From Methylosinus sp. Ce-a6 (lineage in GTDB: Bacteria; Pseudomonadota; Alphaproteobacteria; Rhizobiales; Beijerinckiaceae): DNA of 64,000 nucleotides. Below, piece after piece: positions 1-7,706 of the stretch. The stretch's first letter is position 1. Each line of letters begins with the position of its first letter. A program made the position numbers and the translations under genes. The stretch covers positions 1-64,000 of the forward strand of contig NZ_BGJX01000016.1 in NCBI RefSeq assembly GCF_009811655.1, written 5' to 3'. The notes under the pieces are model-generated. The model made no database searches and was not told the origin of the DNA. It saw nothing but the letters and a program-made list of their open reading frames with translations.

Positions 1-75
1 CGAATCATTCTCCGATGCTTCGGAACCCCAGAATCACGCAACTGCGGCGCGAACAAGAAACTTTTGGGTCAGGTT

Positions 76-285
76 CTAAGGCGGGTCGATGAAAATGCAG
101 CGCACGCGGCCGGCGTAATAGGGCAAGAGCGCCTTCAGCGCCTCGAGATTGTCGCCCTGTATGAGCATGTTCGGCGTATCGACGTCTCCGGCGCTCAATG
201 CGTCGTCGACCTCCAAGAGACGGTAAGGCACTTGCTCCGCGGCTTTGACATGCTGCTCGCGGTCCAACCATTGCAATATCGGCAT
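76..285 (-). pseudogene. Truncated N-terminus of a type III (Mod-like) DNA methyltransferase
   Basis: The 69 residues read like the start of an adenine-specific Mod methylase: a leader with ILQWLDRE, then NMLIQGDNLEALKALL, then VRCIFIDPP. IDPP is the beginning of the catalytic DPPY motif IV, and the frame stops with TAG straight after it, where YNTG would be expected. A functional methylase of this family is several hundred residues long, so more than 80% is missing, including most of the catalytic and target-recognition regions. No continuation is visible in any frame to its left. It is most likely a remnant left by recombination at the edge of a mobile region, not an active enzyme. Confidence 0.7.
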
Positions 286-378
286 ATCGGCAACTTACCG
301 TCTTGTTTTCGAACCCGAAGAGGCTGCGCGTCCCGATAGGGATTACAGCCCCTCGGCGGGGCGACGCAAGCGGCGCGG

Positions 379-1482
379 TCAGCGAGCCTCGGCTTTCAGC
401 TCGCTTTGCACGAGGTCACGAATTTGCCGGACGAAGCCGGGCGACATGCGCGGCGGCGGGGCCGCCAACTCCCGAATAATCTCCGCCTGCCGATGCGGCG
501 GAATCGTCCCGTAGCTGGAAAAGGTCGTGAGGCAGGACTCATGGCCGAGATTCTGCGACCATGCTTTGAACTGCTCCGCGTCGAGCCCCAAATCATAGGC
601 CAATTGCACGAGCGTATTGCGGAAGGAATGCGGGTTGGAATAGGGCAGGCCTGCCCTCGGGAAGGCCTCCTTGAAGATCGCCCGCACAGGGTCCGCATTG
701 GCCCAATGGACGCGGTCGAGTCCTCGCGCGGCGAATTCATGCTCGGCGCCCGGCGCGACGCGCGTCTTCGGAAAGAGCGGGTCTTCCGGCCCAAAGCCTT
801 TTTCGCTCCGCAGAAAGCCCACCCAATCGACGACGATTTGGCGAATGCCGTCGCCGACGGGGAAGAACCAAGTGGTGAAGGTCTTGGCGCGCTTGGTGCG
901 CACTTCGCGCGCATCCTGCTCGAGCAAATCGTGCTCGATGTCTATATGCTTCAGCTTGAAGGAGACGATGGCGCGGTCGCGCGCGCCGGTCAGAATGGCG
1001 AAGGCGACGAGCGCCCGGTCGCGGCGCTCCGGTTCCGTCGTGGCCGGCATGGCGTCCAGAACGGCGCGAATCTGCGCCAGCGTCGGGCATGGCTTGTGCC
1101 GATGCGCCGTCGCGATGCGCGCCAGATTGTCCGGCGGGTTGAAATAGTCCGCGTCGGCAGATTTGAGCCGCGATCGATATTCCGGCTCGCCGGAGAGCCA
1201 TTTGAAGAAGGCCTTGAGCGCCGCGAGCGTCGAGCAGACGGTCGATGCCGACAAGGGCGCGCGGGTTCGCGCGTTGCGCTGCTCGGCGAGATGCGCCTTG
1301 AAGGCGCGCGCCTGCTCGATATGGAATTTCTTGAAATCGCGTCGTCGATTATATTCGTCGAAGCGCTCGATGGCCTTGGCGACCGCGTCGAGCGAGGCCT
1401 CGTCGCGGCCCTTGGCGTCTTTCAGAAAATGCAGATAGGCGCGCTTCATGCGCTCATTGGCGGGGCTTCGTTTCGCGGTCAT
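379..1482 (-). CDS. Tyrosine-type site-specific recombinase/integrase
   Basis: The protein has 367 residues. An N-terminal SAM-like core-binding region (about 10-100) is followed by a catalytic domain. The expected catalytic residues are visible: Arg168 (in LTGARDRA), the H-x-x-R box His285/Arg288 (NPHSFRNT), His314 (NLGHES) and the nucleophile candidate Tyr324 (FSSYGT). It would catalyse strand exchange between short attachment sites. Its start codon overlaps the stop of the upstream HTH/zinc-ribbon gene (ATGA), and that gene follows an alpA-like gene by a few bases, so the three form one operon on a mobile element. It is unrelated in layout to the P4-type integrase at 2487-3698, so two different integration systems lie side by side. 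Confidence 0.9.
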   Translation of the reverse strand: MTAKRSPANERMKRAYLHFLKDAKGRDEASLDAVAKAIERFDEYNRRRDFKKFHIEQARAFKAHLAEQRNARTRAPLSASTVCSTLAALKAFFKWLSGEPEYRSRLKSADADYFNPPDNLARIATAHRHKPCPTLAQIRAVLDAMPATTEPERRDRALVAFAILTGARDRAIVSFKLKHIDIEHDLLEQDAREVRTKRAKTFTTWFFPVGDGIRQIVVDWVGFLRSEKGFGPEDPLFPKTRVAPGAEHEFAARGLDRVHWANADPVRAIFKEAFPRAGLPYSNPHSFRNTLVQLAYDLGLDAEQFKAWSQNLGHESCLTTFSSYGTIPPHRQAEIIRELAAPPPRMSPGFVRQIRDLVQSELKAEAR

Positions 1483-1955
1483 AGTCCATCCTTATTGAAG
1501 TGAGCATTCGAGAGGGAGGAGCGGCTATCGTCTAGGCGTCGTTGTGCGGGCTGGCGTGCAACGTCCAAATCGCCGCTCGCCGCCGAGAGCGATGCGAACC
1601 GCGTCATGCGATTCATGAGCGCGCCGCACTCCGGGCAAAGGCCACGGAGCAGGCCGCTCGTCGCCGATCTGGGGATGTAGTCCGCCATGTCGCCGGCCGG
1701 ACGCCGCGGCGCCCGACACGCCACGCAATAGATTTCGCCGGGCCGGCATGGTTGCTTTTTTGGCCTACGCGCGCCCAGGAAGGCGCGTAGGTCGCTGCCA
1801 TGAATGAGATATGGTCGCTTGTCCTCGATGAGGGGAAGGCCGCAGTCGGTCCATCGTCTTACCGTGCGCTCATGCACGCCCAGAAGCGTCGCCGCTTCTG
1901 AGATTGTGTAGCTCCGATGGATTTTGACGCGGCGGACGTCGTGCCGCCCCGCCAT
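1479..1955 (-). CDS. Helix-turn-helix protein with C-terminal zinc ribbon, integrase operon
   Basis: The protein has 158 residues. Residues 15-60 form a MerR/excisionase-type HTH (YTISEAATLLGVHERTVRRW, then a charged wing). Residues 75-120 contain two CxxC pairs (CVAC and CPEC), the pattern of a zinc ribbon. The gene overlaps the downstream integrase start by four bases and begins three bases after the alpA-like stop, so the products are probably made together. A role as a directionality or regulatory factor for the recombinase is an inference from this context. The C-terminal 30 residues are low in conserved features. No specific family name is recognised beyond the HTH class. Confidence 0.75.
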   Translation of the reverse strand: MAGRHDVRRVKIHRSYTISEAATLLGVHERTVRRWTDCGLPLIEDKRPYLIHGSDLRAFLGARRPKKQPCRPGEIYCVACRAPRRPAGDMADYIPRSATSGLLRGLCPECGALMNRMTRFASLSAASGDLDVARQPAQRRLDDSRSSLSNAHFNKDGL

Positions 1956-1958
1956 GCG

Positions 1959-2198
1959 TCACCGCGGATTTTGGCAGAGCGCGTCGATATCTTCCGCTCG
2001 CCACGCCGTGATGCGCGGGCCGAGCTTCACCGGCTTGGGAAAGCGCCCGTCCTTGACGCCCGCCCACCATGTGGAGCGGCTGACGGGGATCGGCCCCTTG
2101 GGCGCGAGGATCGAAGAGAGGCGGAGAAAGCCGGTCCGGGGGAAGGGGGAGGCGGCGGTCTTTTGGCGATTGTCGCCGGAGTTCGTCGAGTTCGTCAT
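1959..2198 (-). CDS. AlpA-family phage/island transcriptional regulator
   Basis: The protein has 79 residues from an ATG preceded by GAAAGG about five bases upstream; an in-frame TTG four codons earlier is less likely. The body matches the AlpA pattern: FLRLSSIL, then PVSRSTWWAGVKDGRFPKP, then VKLGPRITAWRAEDIDAL. AlpA proteins are small winged-HTH activators of excision or integration genes in cryptic prophages and islands. It is the first gene of the three-gene recombinase operon, and the region upstream holds a tRNA-like sequence and the end of the P4-type integrase gene. Confidence 0.85.
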   Translation of the reverse strand: MTNSTNSGDNRQKTAASPFPRTGFLRLSSILAPKGPIPVSRSTWWAGVKDGRFPKPVKLGPRITAWRAEDIDALCQNPR

Positions 2199-2255
2199 GC
2201 TACCTTTCAACCGTTTGATTGACGGGCCGACGGGCCGACGGCTTTACTGCCATCG

Positions 2256-2333
2256 GCCTGCCGGGGTAGGCTCGAACCCGCTCTTTGCCGAGCACGGGTT
2301 TACAGCCCACCGAGCCGCATTGACCCTGCCAGG
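2256..2333 (-). tRNA. Degenerate tRNA-Tyr(GTA)-like sequence, probably a pseudo-tRNA
   Basis: Read on the minus strand, this stretch has a plausible 5-bp anticodon arm with the loop CTGTAAA (anticodon GTA, Tyr), a four-base-pair long variable arm (GCTC, then GAGC) as in class II tRNAs, and a T-loop-like GTTCGAGC. The acceptor arms (CTGGCAG against CCGGCAG) pair at only five of seven positions, the T stem is poor and no good D arm is seen. It therefore looks like a decayed or divergent tRNA carried on the element, not a housekeeping tRNA. A chance resemblance remains possible. The rest of 2199-2486 shows no gene. Confidence 0.4.
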
Positions 2334-2486
2334 GGTTGGTGCGGCTCTTCTGTCTCGTGGGCGCGGGCGGACGCGATCCGTGCCACGCTTTTCGTAACAG
2401 TGATGGTCAGCATAGCACTTCACCGGACTCGGCAAGCCGTTCCGCCCGTTCTGTCCACAATTCGCTCGATGTTCTCTTTTTGGTCT

Positions 2487-3698
2487 TCACGCGGTGAGCG
2501 CCACGACGACGCCACCACGTCGCAATTCGTCGCAGCGCTCCGCCCACCAATCCATCATTCGGACGCGCTCGTCCCAATAGTCGGCGCGCGCATAGGCTCG
2601 GCGGACGGCGTCCGTGTCGACATGCGCCAATTGCCGTTCGATCGCGTCGACGTTCCACAGTCCGCTTTCATTCAACATAGAAGAAGCCGCGGCGCGAAAG
2701 CCGTGGCCGGTCATTTCCTCCTTTTCGAAGCCGAGCCGGCGCAACGCTGCATTGATCGTATTCTCGCTCATGCAACGGTCGGCCGAGCGGACCGAAGGGA
2801 AAAGAAAGCGGCCGTGTCCGGTGAGCGCTTTCAAATCGCGCAAGATCGCGACGGCGCGCGGCGCGAGCGGAACGCGATGCGGCCGGCGCATTTTCATCTT
2901 TTCGCCCGGTATCGACCAAACCGCCTTTTCGAGGTCGAATTCCGCCCATTCGGCCGAGCGCAGCTCGCCTGGACGGACGAACGTCAAAGCCAATAGTTCG
3001 AGCGCGGCGCAAGTCTCCGGCGCGCCGTCATAGCTCGCAATGGCGCGAAGAAGCCCGCCGAACACCTTGGGCTCGATGATGGCGGCACGATGCTGGACGA
3101 TCGGTGTAGCGATGGCGCCCTTGAGCGCGCCCGTCGGATCGCCCGCGGCTCGGCCCGTGGCGACTGCGAAGCGAAACACTTGGCCGATGGTCGCGCGAAG
3201 GCGGCGCGCGGTTTCGAGCCGGCCGCGCGACTCGGCCATACGCAAGACCGCGAGGATTTCCGGCGCGGTGATTTCCGCGATTGGCCGCGCCCCGATCGTC
3301 GGACGCGCGAGGCCGAGCAACCATTCCAGCTTGTCGAGCGTGCGGTCCGCCTTCGCCTCGCGCCGCTTTTTGTCCAGCAGCTCGTCGGCGAGCGCTTCGA
3401 AGGTGTTGGCGGTGGCGGACGCCTTGGCGGCCTTGGCGACCTTTTTCTCGACCGAGGGGTCGCGGCCGTTGGCGAGTAGGCGCTTGGCGACTTCCCGCGC
3501 CTCCCGCGCTTCTTTGAGGCCGATCGAGGGGTAGACGCCGATCGCGAGAGTCTTCTGACCTCCGGCGAAGCGATAGGCCATCCGCCAACGCCTCGCGCCG
3601 TCGGGATAGACCCACAATTGAAGGCCGCCTCCATCCGAGAGCTTGAACAATGAGGCGCGGGGCTTGGCGGCTCGAATTTCGACGTCGGTGAGGGGCAT
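2487..3698 (-). CDS. P4-type tyrosine recombinase (prophage/island integrase)
   Basis: The protein has 403 residues and the full P4 integrase architecture. It starts with the arm-binding domain MPLTDVEIRAAKPR with SDGGGLQLWV, followed by a core-binding region and the catalytic domain. Visible catalytic residues are Arg242 (FVRPGELR), His332 and Arg335 (GHGFRAAA), His359 (QLAHVD) and Tyr369 (RRAYARADYW). The gene ends near 2487 and starts 163 bp from the 3' end of the tRNA-Thr gene, the usual position for an integrase that uses a tRNA 3' end as its target. The island should therefore extend leftwards, beyond this window. Confidence 0.95.
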   Translation of the reverse strand: MPLTDVEIRAAKPRASLFKLSDGGGLQLWVYPDGARRWRMAYRFAGGQKTLAIGVYPSIGLKEAREAREVAKRLLANGRDPSVEKKVAKAAKASATANTFEALADELLDKKRREAKADRTLDKLEWLLGLARPTIGARPIAEITAPEILAVLRMAESRGRLETARRLRATIGQVFRFAVATGRAAGDPTGALKGAIATPIVQHRAAIIEPKVFGGLLRAIASYDGAPETCAALELLALTFVRPGELRSAEWAEFDLEKAVWSIPGEKMKMRRPHRVPLAPRAVAILRDLKALTGHGRFLFPSVRSADRCMSENTINAALRRLGFEKEEMTGHGFRAAASSMLNESGLWNVDAIERQLAHVDTDAVRRAYARADYWDERVRMMDWWAERCDELRRGGVVVALTA

Positions 3699-3861
3699 GT
3701 TGGTATCCGCCGGGACAGGGTTTCGCAGAGACCAACAAAAATACCAACGATCGGGCCGGATACCAACGTGCCCCGCAGGACGGCGTTGGACGCTAAATTT
3801 CGCGTATTCGCTTGTTTTTCAGGGATTTTCGGACGTTTTCGGACGCCGCCAGACGGTGAAG

Positions 3862-3937
3862 TGGTGCCGCAAGAGGGATTCGAACCCCCGACCCCATCAT
3901 TACGAATGATGTGCTCTACCAGCTGAGCTATTGCGGC
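3862..3937 (-). tRNA. tRNA-Thr (anticodon CGT), island attachment site
   Basis: The minus strand reads as a complete 76-nt tRNA with 7-bp acceptor GCCGCAA/TTGCGGC, D arm GCTC-AGCTGGTAGAGC, and anticodon arm CATCA-TTCGTAA-TGATG giving anticodon CGT (threonine). The T arm is GGGGG-TTCGAAT-CCCTC and the 3' CCA is encoded. All stems pair. The tRNA 3' end faces the P4-type integrase gene, so its 3' portion is the likely integration target and one attachment-site copy of the island. The other copy is not in the window. Confidence 0.97.
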
Positions 3938-4019
3938 GAGACGCGAGGCGTTCCGGCCTCGGCGTCGAGGCGTTTCTCTTAGCGGCGCCGAATGGGTTTT
4001 TCAAGCGCGACGGTCGCGT

Positions 4020-4382
4020 TCATCCCAGATCGTTGCGCGGCGAGCGGTTCGACGCGCCCGGCGCGGGCGAGAGGCTCGCCAGAGCCTGGCCGCGCAGCTG
4101 GTCCGCCTCGGAGCGCGCCTTTTTGGCGTCGGCGCGCGCGACCTTGGCGGCGCGGCGGTAGCGGCCATGCGCCACAAAGGACGACACGCCGCCCGCGACG
4201 ACGCCGAGCGCGACGGACGCCAGAACCACCAGATAGAGCGGCGCCTCGAAGGAGGGGCCGCTCTCGCCCGCGCCCGGAAACGGATCGAGGAATATTCTCA
4301 CCGGCGCGCGATTGGCCGCGGCGAAATACAGAAAGACGAGTCCGAGCGGAACGAAGACGAGGATGCGCAGAACCGATCTCAT
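4020..4382 (-). CDS. LapA-like (DUF1049) inner-membrane protein
   Basis: The protein has 120 residues. Two hydrophobic helices (about 5-24 and 46-68) flank a short loop with NRAPVRIFLDPF, the usual LapA/DUF1049 layout in which a residue stretch like N-x-x-x-V follows the first helix. A basic, alanine-rich coiled tail (RYRRAAKVARADAKKARSEADQ) faces the cytoplasm. It lies 55 bp downstream of ihfB on the same strand, a common pairing in alphaproteobacteria. In enterobacteria LapA works with LapB in envelope lipopolysaccharide assembly control, but no lapB is nearby, so the role here is uncertain. Confidence 0.8.
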   Translation of the reverse strand: MRSVLRILVFVPLGLVFLYFAAANRAPVRIFLDPFPGAGESGPSFEAPLYLVVLASVALGVVAGGVSSFVAHGRYRRAAKVARADAKKARSEADQLRGQALASLSPAPGASNRSPRNDLG

Positions 4383-4437
4383 GTCACCTTACCTGTTTCG
4401 TCCGCCCGACCGTTCCACCCGGACGCCCTTCGGCGGA

Positions 4438-4725
4438 TCAGCCGCGGGCCTCGTTCAACCGCTCGCGCATCTCCTTGCCAGTCTTGAAGAAGGGCACGGA
4501 TTTCTCCTCCACCGCCACTTGCTCGCCGGTGCGAGGGTTGCGGCCGGTGCGCGCCTCTCGCCGCTTCACCGAGAAGGCGCCGAAGCCGCGCAGCTCGACC
4601 CGGTCGCCGCGGGCGAGCGCCAGGGTGATCTCGTCGAGAATCGTGCTGACGATCGTCTCGACGTCGCGCTGATAGAGATGCCCGTTGCGGGCGGCGATAC
4701 GTTGGATGAGTTCGGATTTGATCAT
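4438..4725 (-). CDS. ihfB: Integration host factor subunit beta
   Basis: The protein has 95 residues, the usual length for IHF-beta. It begins [11 protein letters not shown] and contains [13 protein letters not shown], the [17 protein letters not shown] beta segment and the DNA-intercalating arm [15 protein letters not shown], followed by [18 protein letters not shown]-beta pairs with IHF-alpha to bend DNA sharply in replication, recombination and transcription. The frame is open for 29 more codons upstream, but the MIKSEL start matches the family. It lies between sppA (upstream, 43 bp) and the lapA-like gene on the same strand, an sppA-ihfB-lapA order often seen in this group. Confidence 0.95.
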   Translation of the reverse strand: MIKSELIQRIAARNGHLYQRDVETIVSTILDEITLALARGDRVELRGFGAFSVKRREARTGRNPRTGEQVAVEEKSVPFFKTGKEMRERLNEARG

Positions 4726-4768
4726 GCGACGTTCCAGTTCCACCGACGTGACCGCATCGATCGGAGCC

Positions 4769-5743
4769 TCAATCGGGCGCGCGAGCGTGCCAAATCGCGA
4801 CCATACCGTCAAGCAGCCCCTGCTGCGCGACGACGCCCGCGCGCTCCAGCGCGTCGGCCAGCGCGGCGAGCCCCAGCGCCCGCGCGATCGACGCCATCGA
4901 ATCGACGAGCCCGAGCTTCTCGAGCGTGCTCTTCTCTTTCCAATCGCGGATCGGCAGCTTCTTGGCGACGCCCTTGTTCGTCTCCAGCCATTCGATCGCT
5001 TCTCGCTCGCCGCCGAGCTTGTCGACGAGCTTCAGCGGCAGGCCCTGGCGGCCGGTGAAGACGCGGCCGTCGACGACCTTGGCGAGCTCCTCGTCGTCGA
5101 GCTTGCGGCGCGTTTTCACCAACCCTTTGAACCAATCGTATGAATCGGCGACCAGAGCGGCGATCGCCTCGCGCGCGGCCTCGCTCGTCGGCTCGAAGCC
5201 GTTGGGCGCGGCCTTCAAGGGCGAGGATTTCACCTCCTCCACCTTCACCCCCACAGTGTCGAGCAGGCGGGAGACATTGGGGAATTGAAACAGCACGCCG
5301 ATCGAGCCGACGAGCGAATTGCCCGAGGCGACGATCTCGTCGGCGGCCATGGCGGCGATATAGGCGCCCGAGGCCGCGATCGTGCCGACGACGGCGACCA
5401 TGGGTTTTTTCTCGGCGAGGCGGCGCAGCTCGTCATGGAGCTTCTCGGAGCCGGTCGTCGTGCCGCCGGGGCTGTCGATATTCACCACCACGGCGCTCGC
5501 ATGTGATTCGCCGATCGATTTGATGAGATCGAGCGTCGCCTTGTCCCCGGTGATGAGGCCGCTGATCGAGAGGCGGGCGATATGGGGGGAGAGCTTGGCG
5601 GCCGGGCCGGGGCCGCCCTCGCCGAAGCGCGCGAAGGCCGCGAGACCGGCGAGGCCGACGGCGACAATGGCCAGAATGCGCCAATAGCCGAGCTTGCGGC
5701 GAAGGCGGCGACGATCGATCAGATATTCGTTGGGAAGCGACAT
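4769..5743 (-). CDS. sppA: Signal peptide peptidase SppA (36-kDa type, S49 family)
   Basis: The protein has 324 residues. A cytoplasmic basic stretch ([12 protein letters not shown]) precedes one transmembrane helix (about 20-40), with the serine-protease domain outside the membrane. The S49 landmarks are present: [15 protein letters not shown] (oxyanion region), [23 protein letters not shown], then SLVGSIGV with the nucleophilic serine. The probable catalytic lysine is in [11 protein letters not shown], and [10 protein letters not shown] follows further on. It would degrade cleaved signal peptides in the membrane. The open frame continues upstream to 6388 but only [12 protein letters not shown] gives a sensible membrane-protein start. 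It is divergent from the secreted-protein gene at 5930. Confidence 0.92.
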   Translation of the reverse strand: MSLPNEYLIDRRRLRRKLGYWRILAIVAVGLAGLAAFARFGEGGPGPAAKLSPHIARLSISGLITGDKATLDLIKSIGESHASAVVVNIDSPGGTTTGSEKLHDELRRLAEKKPMVAVVGTIAASGAYIAAMAADEIVASGNSLVGSIGVLFQFPNVSRLLDTVGVKVEEVKSSPLKAAPNGFEPTSEAAREAIAALVADSYDWFKGLVKTRRKLDDEELAKVVDGRVFTGRQGLPLKLVDKLGGEREAIEWLETNKGVAKKLPIRDWKEKSTLEKLGLVDSMASIARALGLAALADALERAGVVAQQGLLDGMVAIWHARAPD

Positions 5744-5856
5744 GCCGGGGCTCGGGCTCGACGGGGAGGGCGCGACGCGCGCGAGACTAGCCTGTTTCGC
5801 GCCGGGAGGGAATCGGCGGGCGCGCCGAGCCCGAGGCCTCGTCGCCGGCCGCGCGG

Positions 5857-5905
5857 CGCGCAATTGCAAAATCGCATAAAAAATTGCAGTTTCGCCCGAG
5901 ATCGG
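5857..5905. repeat. Copy 1 of a ~50-bp dispersed repeat (second copy 52366-52415)
   Basis: The minus strand of this stretch and the plus strand of 52366-52415 match at about 45 of 50 positions (four substitutions and one indel). The shared core is CTCGGGCGAAACTGCAATTT followed by CGATTTTGCAA. The element is far more AT-rich than its surroundings and has an outer dyad TGCAA/TTGCA. This copy lies in the 186-bp divergent spacer between sppA and the gene at 5930. It could be a regulatory element or a fragment of a dispersed repeat. Confidence 0.7.
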
Positions 5906-5929
5906 AAGCCTCGGGGGAGTATAGGGAAA

Positions 5930-6508
5930 TTGGCCTCGTCTCGCCTTCGTTTGCGCCTCGCCGCCGCGCTCGTCATCGCGGGCGGCGCTCTTTCCGCCCC
6001 CGCTGCTCGGGCCGCCGGCTGGCATTATTACGATCCCGAGTGCCCCGTCGCGCTCGGCGCTGAAAAGGCGATGAAATTCGTCGCCATGCAGCCCAAGAAG
6101 AACATCGATCGCGTCTGCGACGTGCTGCCCGACACGGGCGCGACGGTCATCGCGCTCGACGCGCCGGACGCCGAGCTGCGCGAGATGAATTGGGACATTC
6201 GCGTCGTCCGCGACGTCGAGAGCGCCGGCGAGCCCGCCGAAGCCGACACGGTTCTGCGCCTGCCCGTGCAGAAATTCCGCAACGGCATGGTCAATTTCGA
6301 CGTCGATATTCGGACGGCGGGCAAATATGCGCTCTATGCGCGGCTCGCGAGCGACGACGGCGTGAAGGCGTTCGTCGGCCGCCACCACTTCACCGTGGGG
6401 CTCATCGACAATACCGAATTATACGCCTATGTCCTTTTCGGCCTGCTGGTCGCCGGCGTCGGCGGGCGCTTCGGCTATGTCGCGCTCAAGAGGCGGCAAG
6501 CGACTTGA
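5930..6508 (+). CDS. Secreted, C-terminally membrane-anchored protein of unknown function
   Basis: The start chosen is a TTG ten bases after GGGGAG, because it places a good signal peptide at the N-terminus: SSRLRLRLAAALVIAGGALS, then APAARA before the mature AGWHYYDPEC. The mature part (about 130 residues) is predicted beta-rich and contains two cysteines (PECPVAL, DRVCDVL). It ends in a single transmembrane helix (LYAYVLFGLLVAGVGGRFGYVAL) with a basic tail, so the domain would sit in the periplasm. The segment VQKFRNGMVNFDVDIRTAGKYALYARL recalls small immunoglobulin-like FixH/YtkA-type domains, but I cannot assign a family. No ATG start is available without including an unlikely long leader. 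Confidence 0.65.
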   Translation: MASSRLRLRLAAALVIAGGALSAPAARAAGWHYYDPECPVALGAEKAMKFVAMQPKKNIDRVCDVLPDTGATVIALDAPDAELREMNWDIRVVRDVESAGEPAEADTVLRLPVQKFRNGMVNFDVDIRTAGKYALYARLASDDGVKAFVGRHHFTVGLIDNTELYAYVLFGLLVAGVGGRFGYVALKRRQAT

Positions 6509-6560
6509 GGCGGGTTCGCCCTCCCAAGATAGAGGGGGGCGTCCTCCCAATATAGAAGGG

Positions 6561-6668
6561 CGTCATTCCCGACGCTCGCGTAGCGAGCGATCGGGAATCC
6601 AGAGCATCAGCTGTTTTTTGTGTGGTCGCTATTCCCGGTCAGGCCGTCGGCCTGCCGGGAATGACGAC
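6561..6668. repeat. Pair of palindromes with TCATTCCCG / CGGGAATGA ends
   Basis: Between the gene ending at 6508 and ygfZ lies a 108-bp element bounded by CGTCATTCCCG and CGGGAATGACG. Inside are two hairpins: ATTCCCGACGCTCGC paired with GCGAGCGATCGGGAAT, and ATTCCCGGTCAGGCC paired with GGCCTGCCGGGAAT. Just upstream is a short direct repeat (CCTCCCAA-ATAGA). This looks like a dispersed palindromic intergenic repeat that could also stop transcription between the two convergent genes. Confidence 0.65.
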
Positions 6669-6699
6669 GCGCTCGCGGCTCAGGCGGCGCGGGCTGCGC

Positions 6700-7542
6700 T
6701 CAGCCCTCCACCACGGTGAATTCCAGCGCCACGCCGCCGGCGAGCGGGGTCGCGCCGCCGGCCTTGGCGTCGGCGAGCTTGTCGAGCCGGATCAGCGCCA
6801 GCCCTTCGCCGCCCACGGCCGAGCCGGTGACGCCGATCTCCACCTCGCCGGCCTTCACCGGCGTGCCGGGGGCAGGGGCCGCGCCCTCGGCGCGGAAGGT
6901 CGCGACGCGCTTTCTCACCGGGCCGCGATGCTTCATGCGCGAGACCACCTCCTGGCCGAGGAAGCAGCCCTTCTTGAAATCGACGCCGGCGAGACGATCC
7001 ATATTGGCCTCATGCGGAAAGGCGTCGCCATAGACGAAATCGACGCCGCCCTCGGGCGCGGCGGCGGCGATGCGCTTGGCGTCATAGGCCGCGCGCGGGG
7101 CGGAGGCGAGGGTCGCCGCGATCTCCCGCGTGACGAGGCCGCGCCAGCCGAGGCTCTCCGCGCGAGGGTCGGGGGCGAGCGCGACAGCATCGATCTCGGG
7201 CTTGGCGGTCGCCTCCGCAAAGGCGACGCTCGCATAGTCGGCGCTGCGGTCGGTCAGCGTCGCCGCGGCGCGCAGCTTGTAGAATTTCAGCCGATCGAGC
7301 AGCGTTCCGATCATGTCGGCGGCGCAGTCGAGCAGCAGCACGGGGCCGTCCTCGCCCGCCTTCGCGAAGATGAAGAAATCGACGATGATCTTGCCCTGCG
7401 GCGTGAGCAGCGCCGCAAAGCGCAGATCGCCCGGCGCGATCGACTTCACATCCTGGGTGAGAATGCCGTGCAGGAATTTGGCGGCGTCCGGGCCCGCGAC
7501 CTCGACGACGCCCCGGTTCGAGAGAAGTGTGGCGCTGGTCAT
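6700..7542 (-). CDS. ygfZ: YgfZ/IBA57-type folate-binding iron-sulfur assembly factor
   Basis: The protein has 280 residues from MTSATLLSNRGVVEVAG. The GcvT-like fold is recognisable from FLHGILTQDVKSIAPGD, LLTPQGKIIVDFF, and the family signature KGCFLGQEVVSRMKHRGPVRKR, which carries the conserved K-G-C-x-x-G-Q-E motif with its reactive cysteine. These proteins use tetrahydrofolate to help assemble or repair certain [4Fe-4S] enzymes. The open frame extends 50 codons upstream, but that part overlaps the spacer in front of the divergently transcribed dihydroorotase gene and lacks family similarity. Confidence 0.9.
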   Translation of the reverse strand: MTSATLLSNRGVVEVAGPDAAKFLHGILTQDVKSIAPGDLRFAALLTPQGKIIVDFFIFAKAGEDGPVLLLDCAADMIGTLLDRLKFYKLRAAATLTDRSADYASVAFAEATAKPEIDAVALAPDPRAESLGWRGLVTREIAATLASAPRAAYDAKRIAAAAPEGGVDFVYGDAFPHEANMDRLAGVDFKKGCFLGQEVVSRMKHRGPVRKRVATFRAEGAAPAPGTPVKAGEVEIGVTGSAVGGEGLALIRLDKLADAKAGGATPLAGGVALEFTVVEG

Positions 7543-7706
7543 GTCCGATGTGCTCCAAATGGTCGGCGAACCGGAGAGGCCGCTCGCCGCGCGAGGTGCG
7601 GGTTCCGGCCCGCTCCGATGTGCGCTAGATCGTTTTGCGAGGGCGACGCCCCGTTCGCGTCGAAATTCCGATAATCCCGGCGACACCTGCAATCGAGGCG
7701 CCAGCC

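Noticed and set aside
57..80. Possible IS end next to the methylase remnant
   Set aside because: AACTTTTGGGTCAGGTTC resembles terminal repeats in style, but no partner copy or transposase is in the window.
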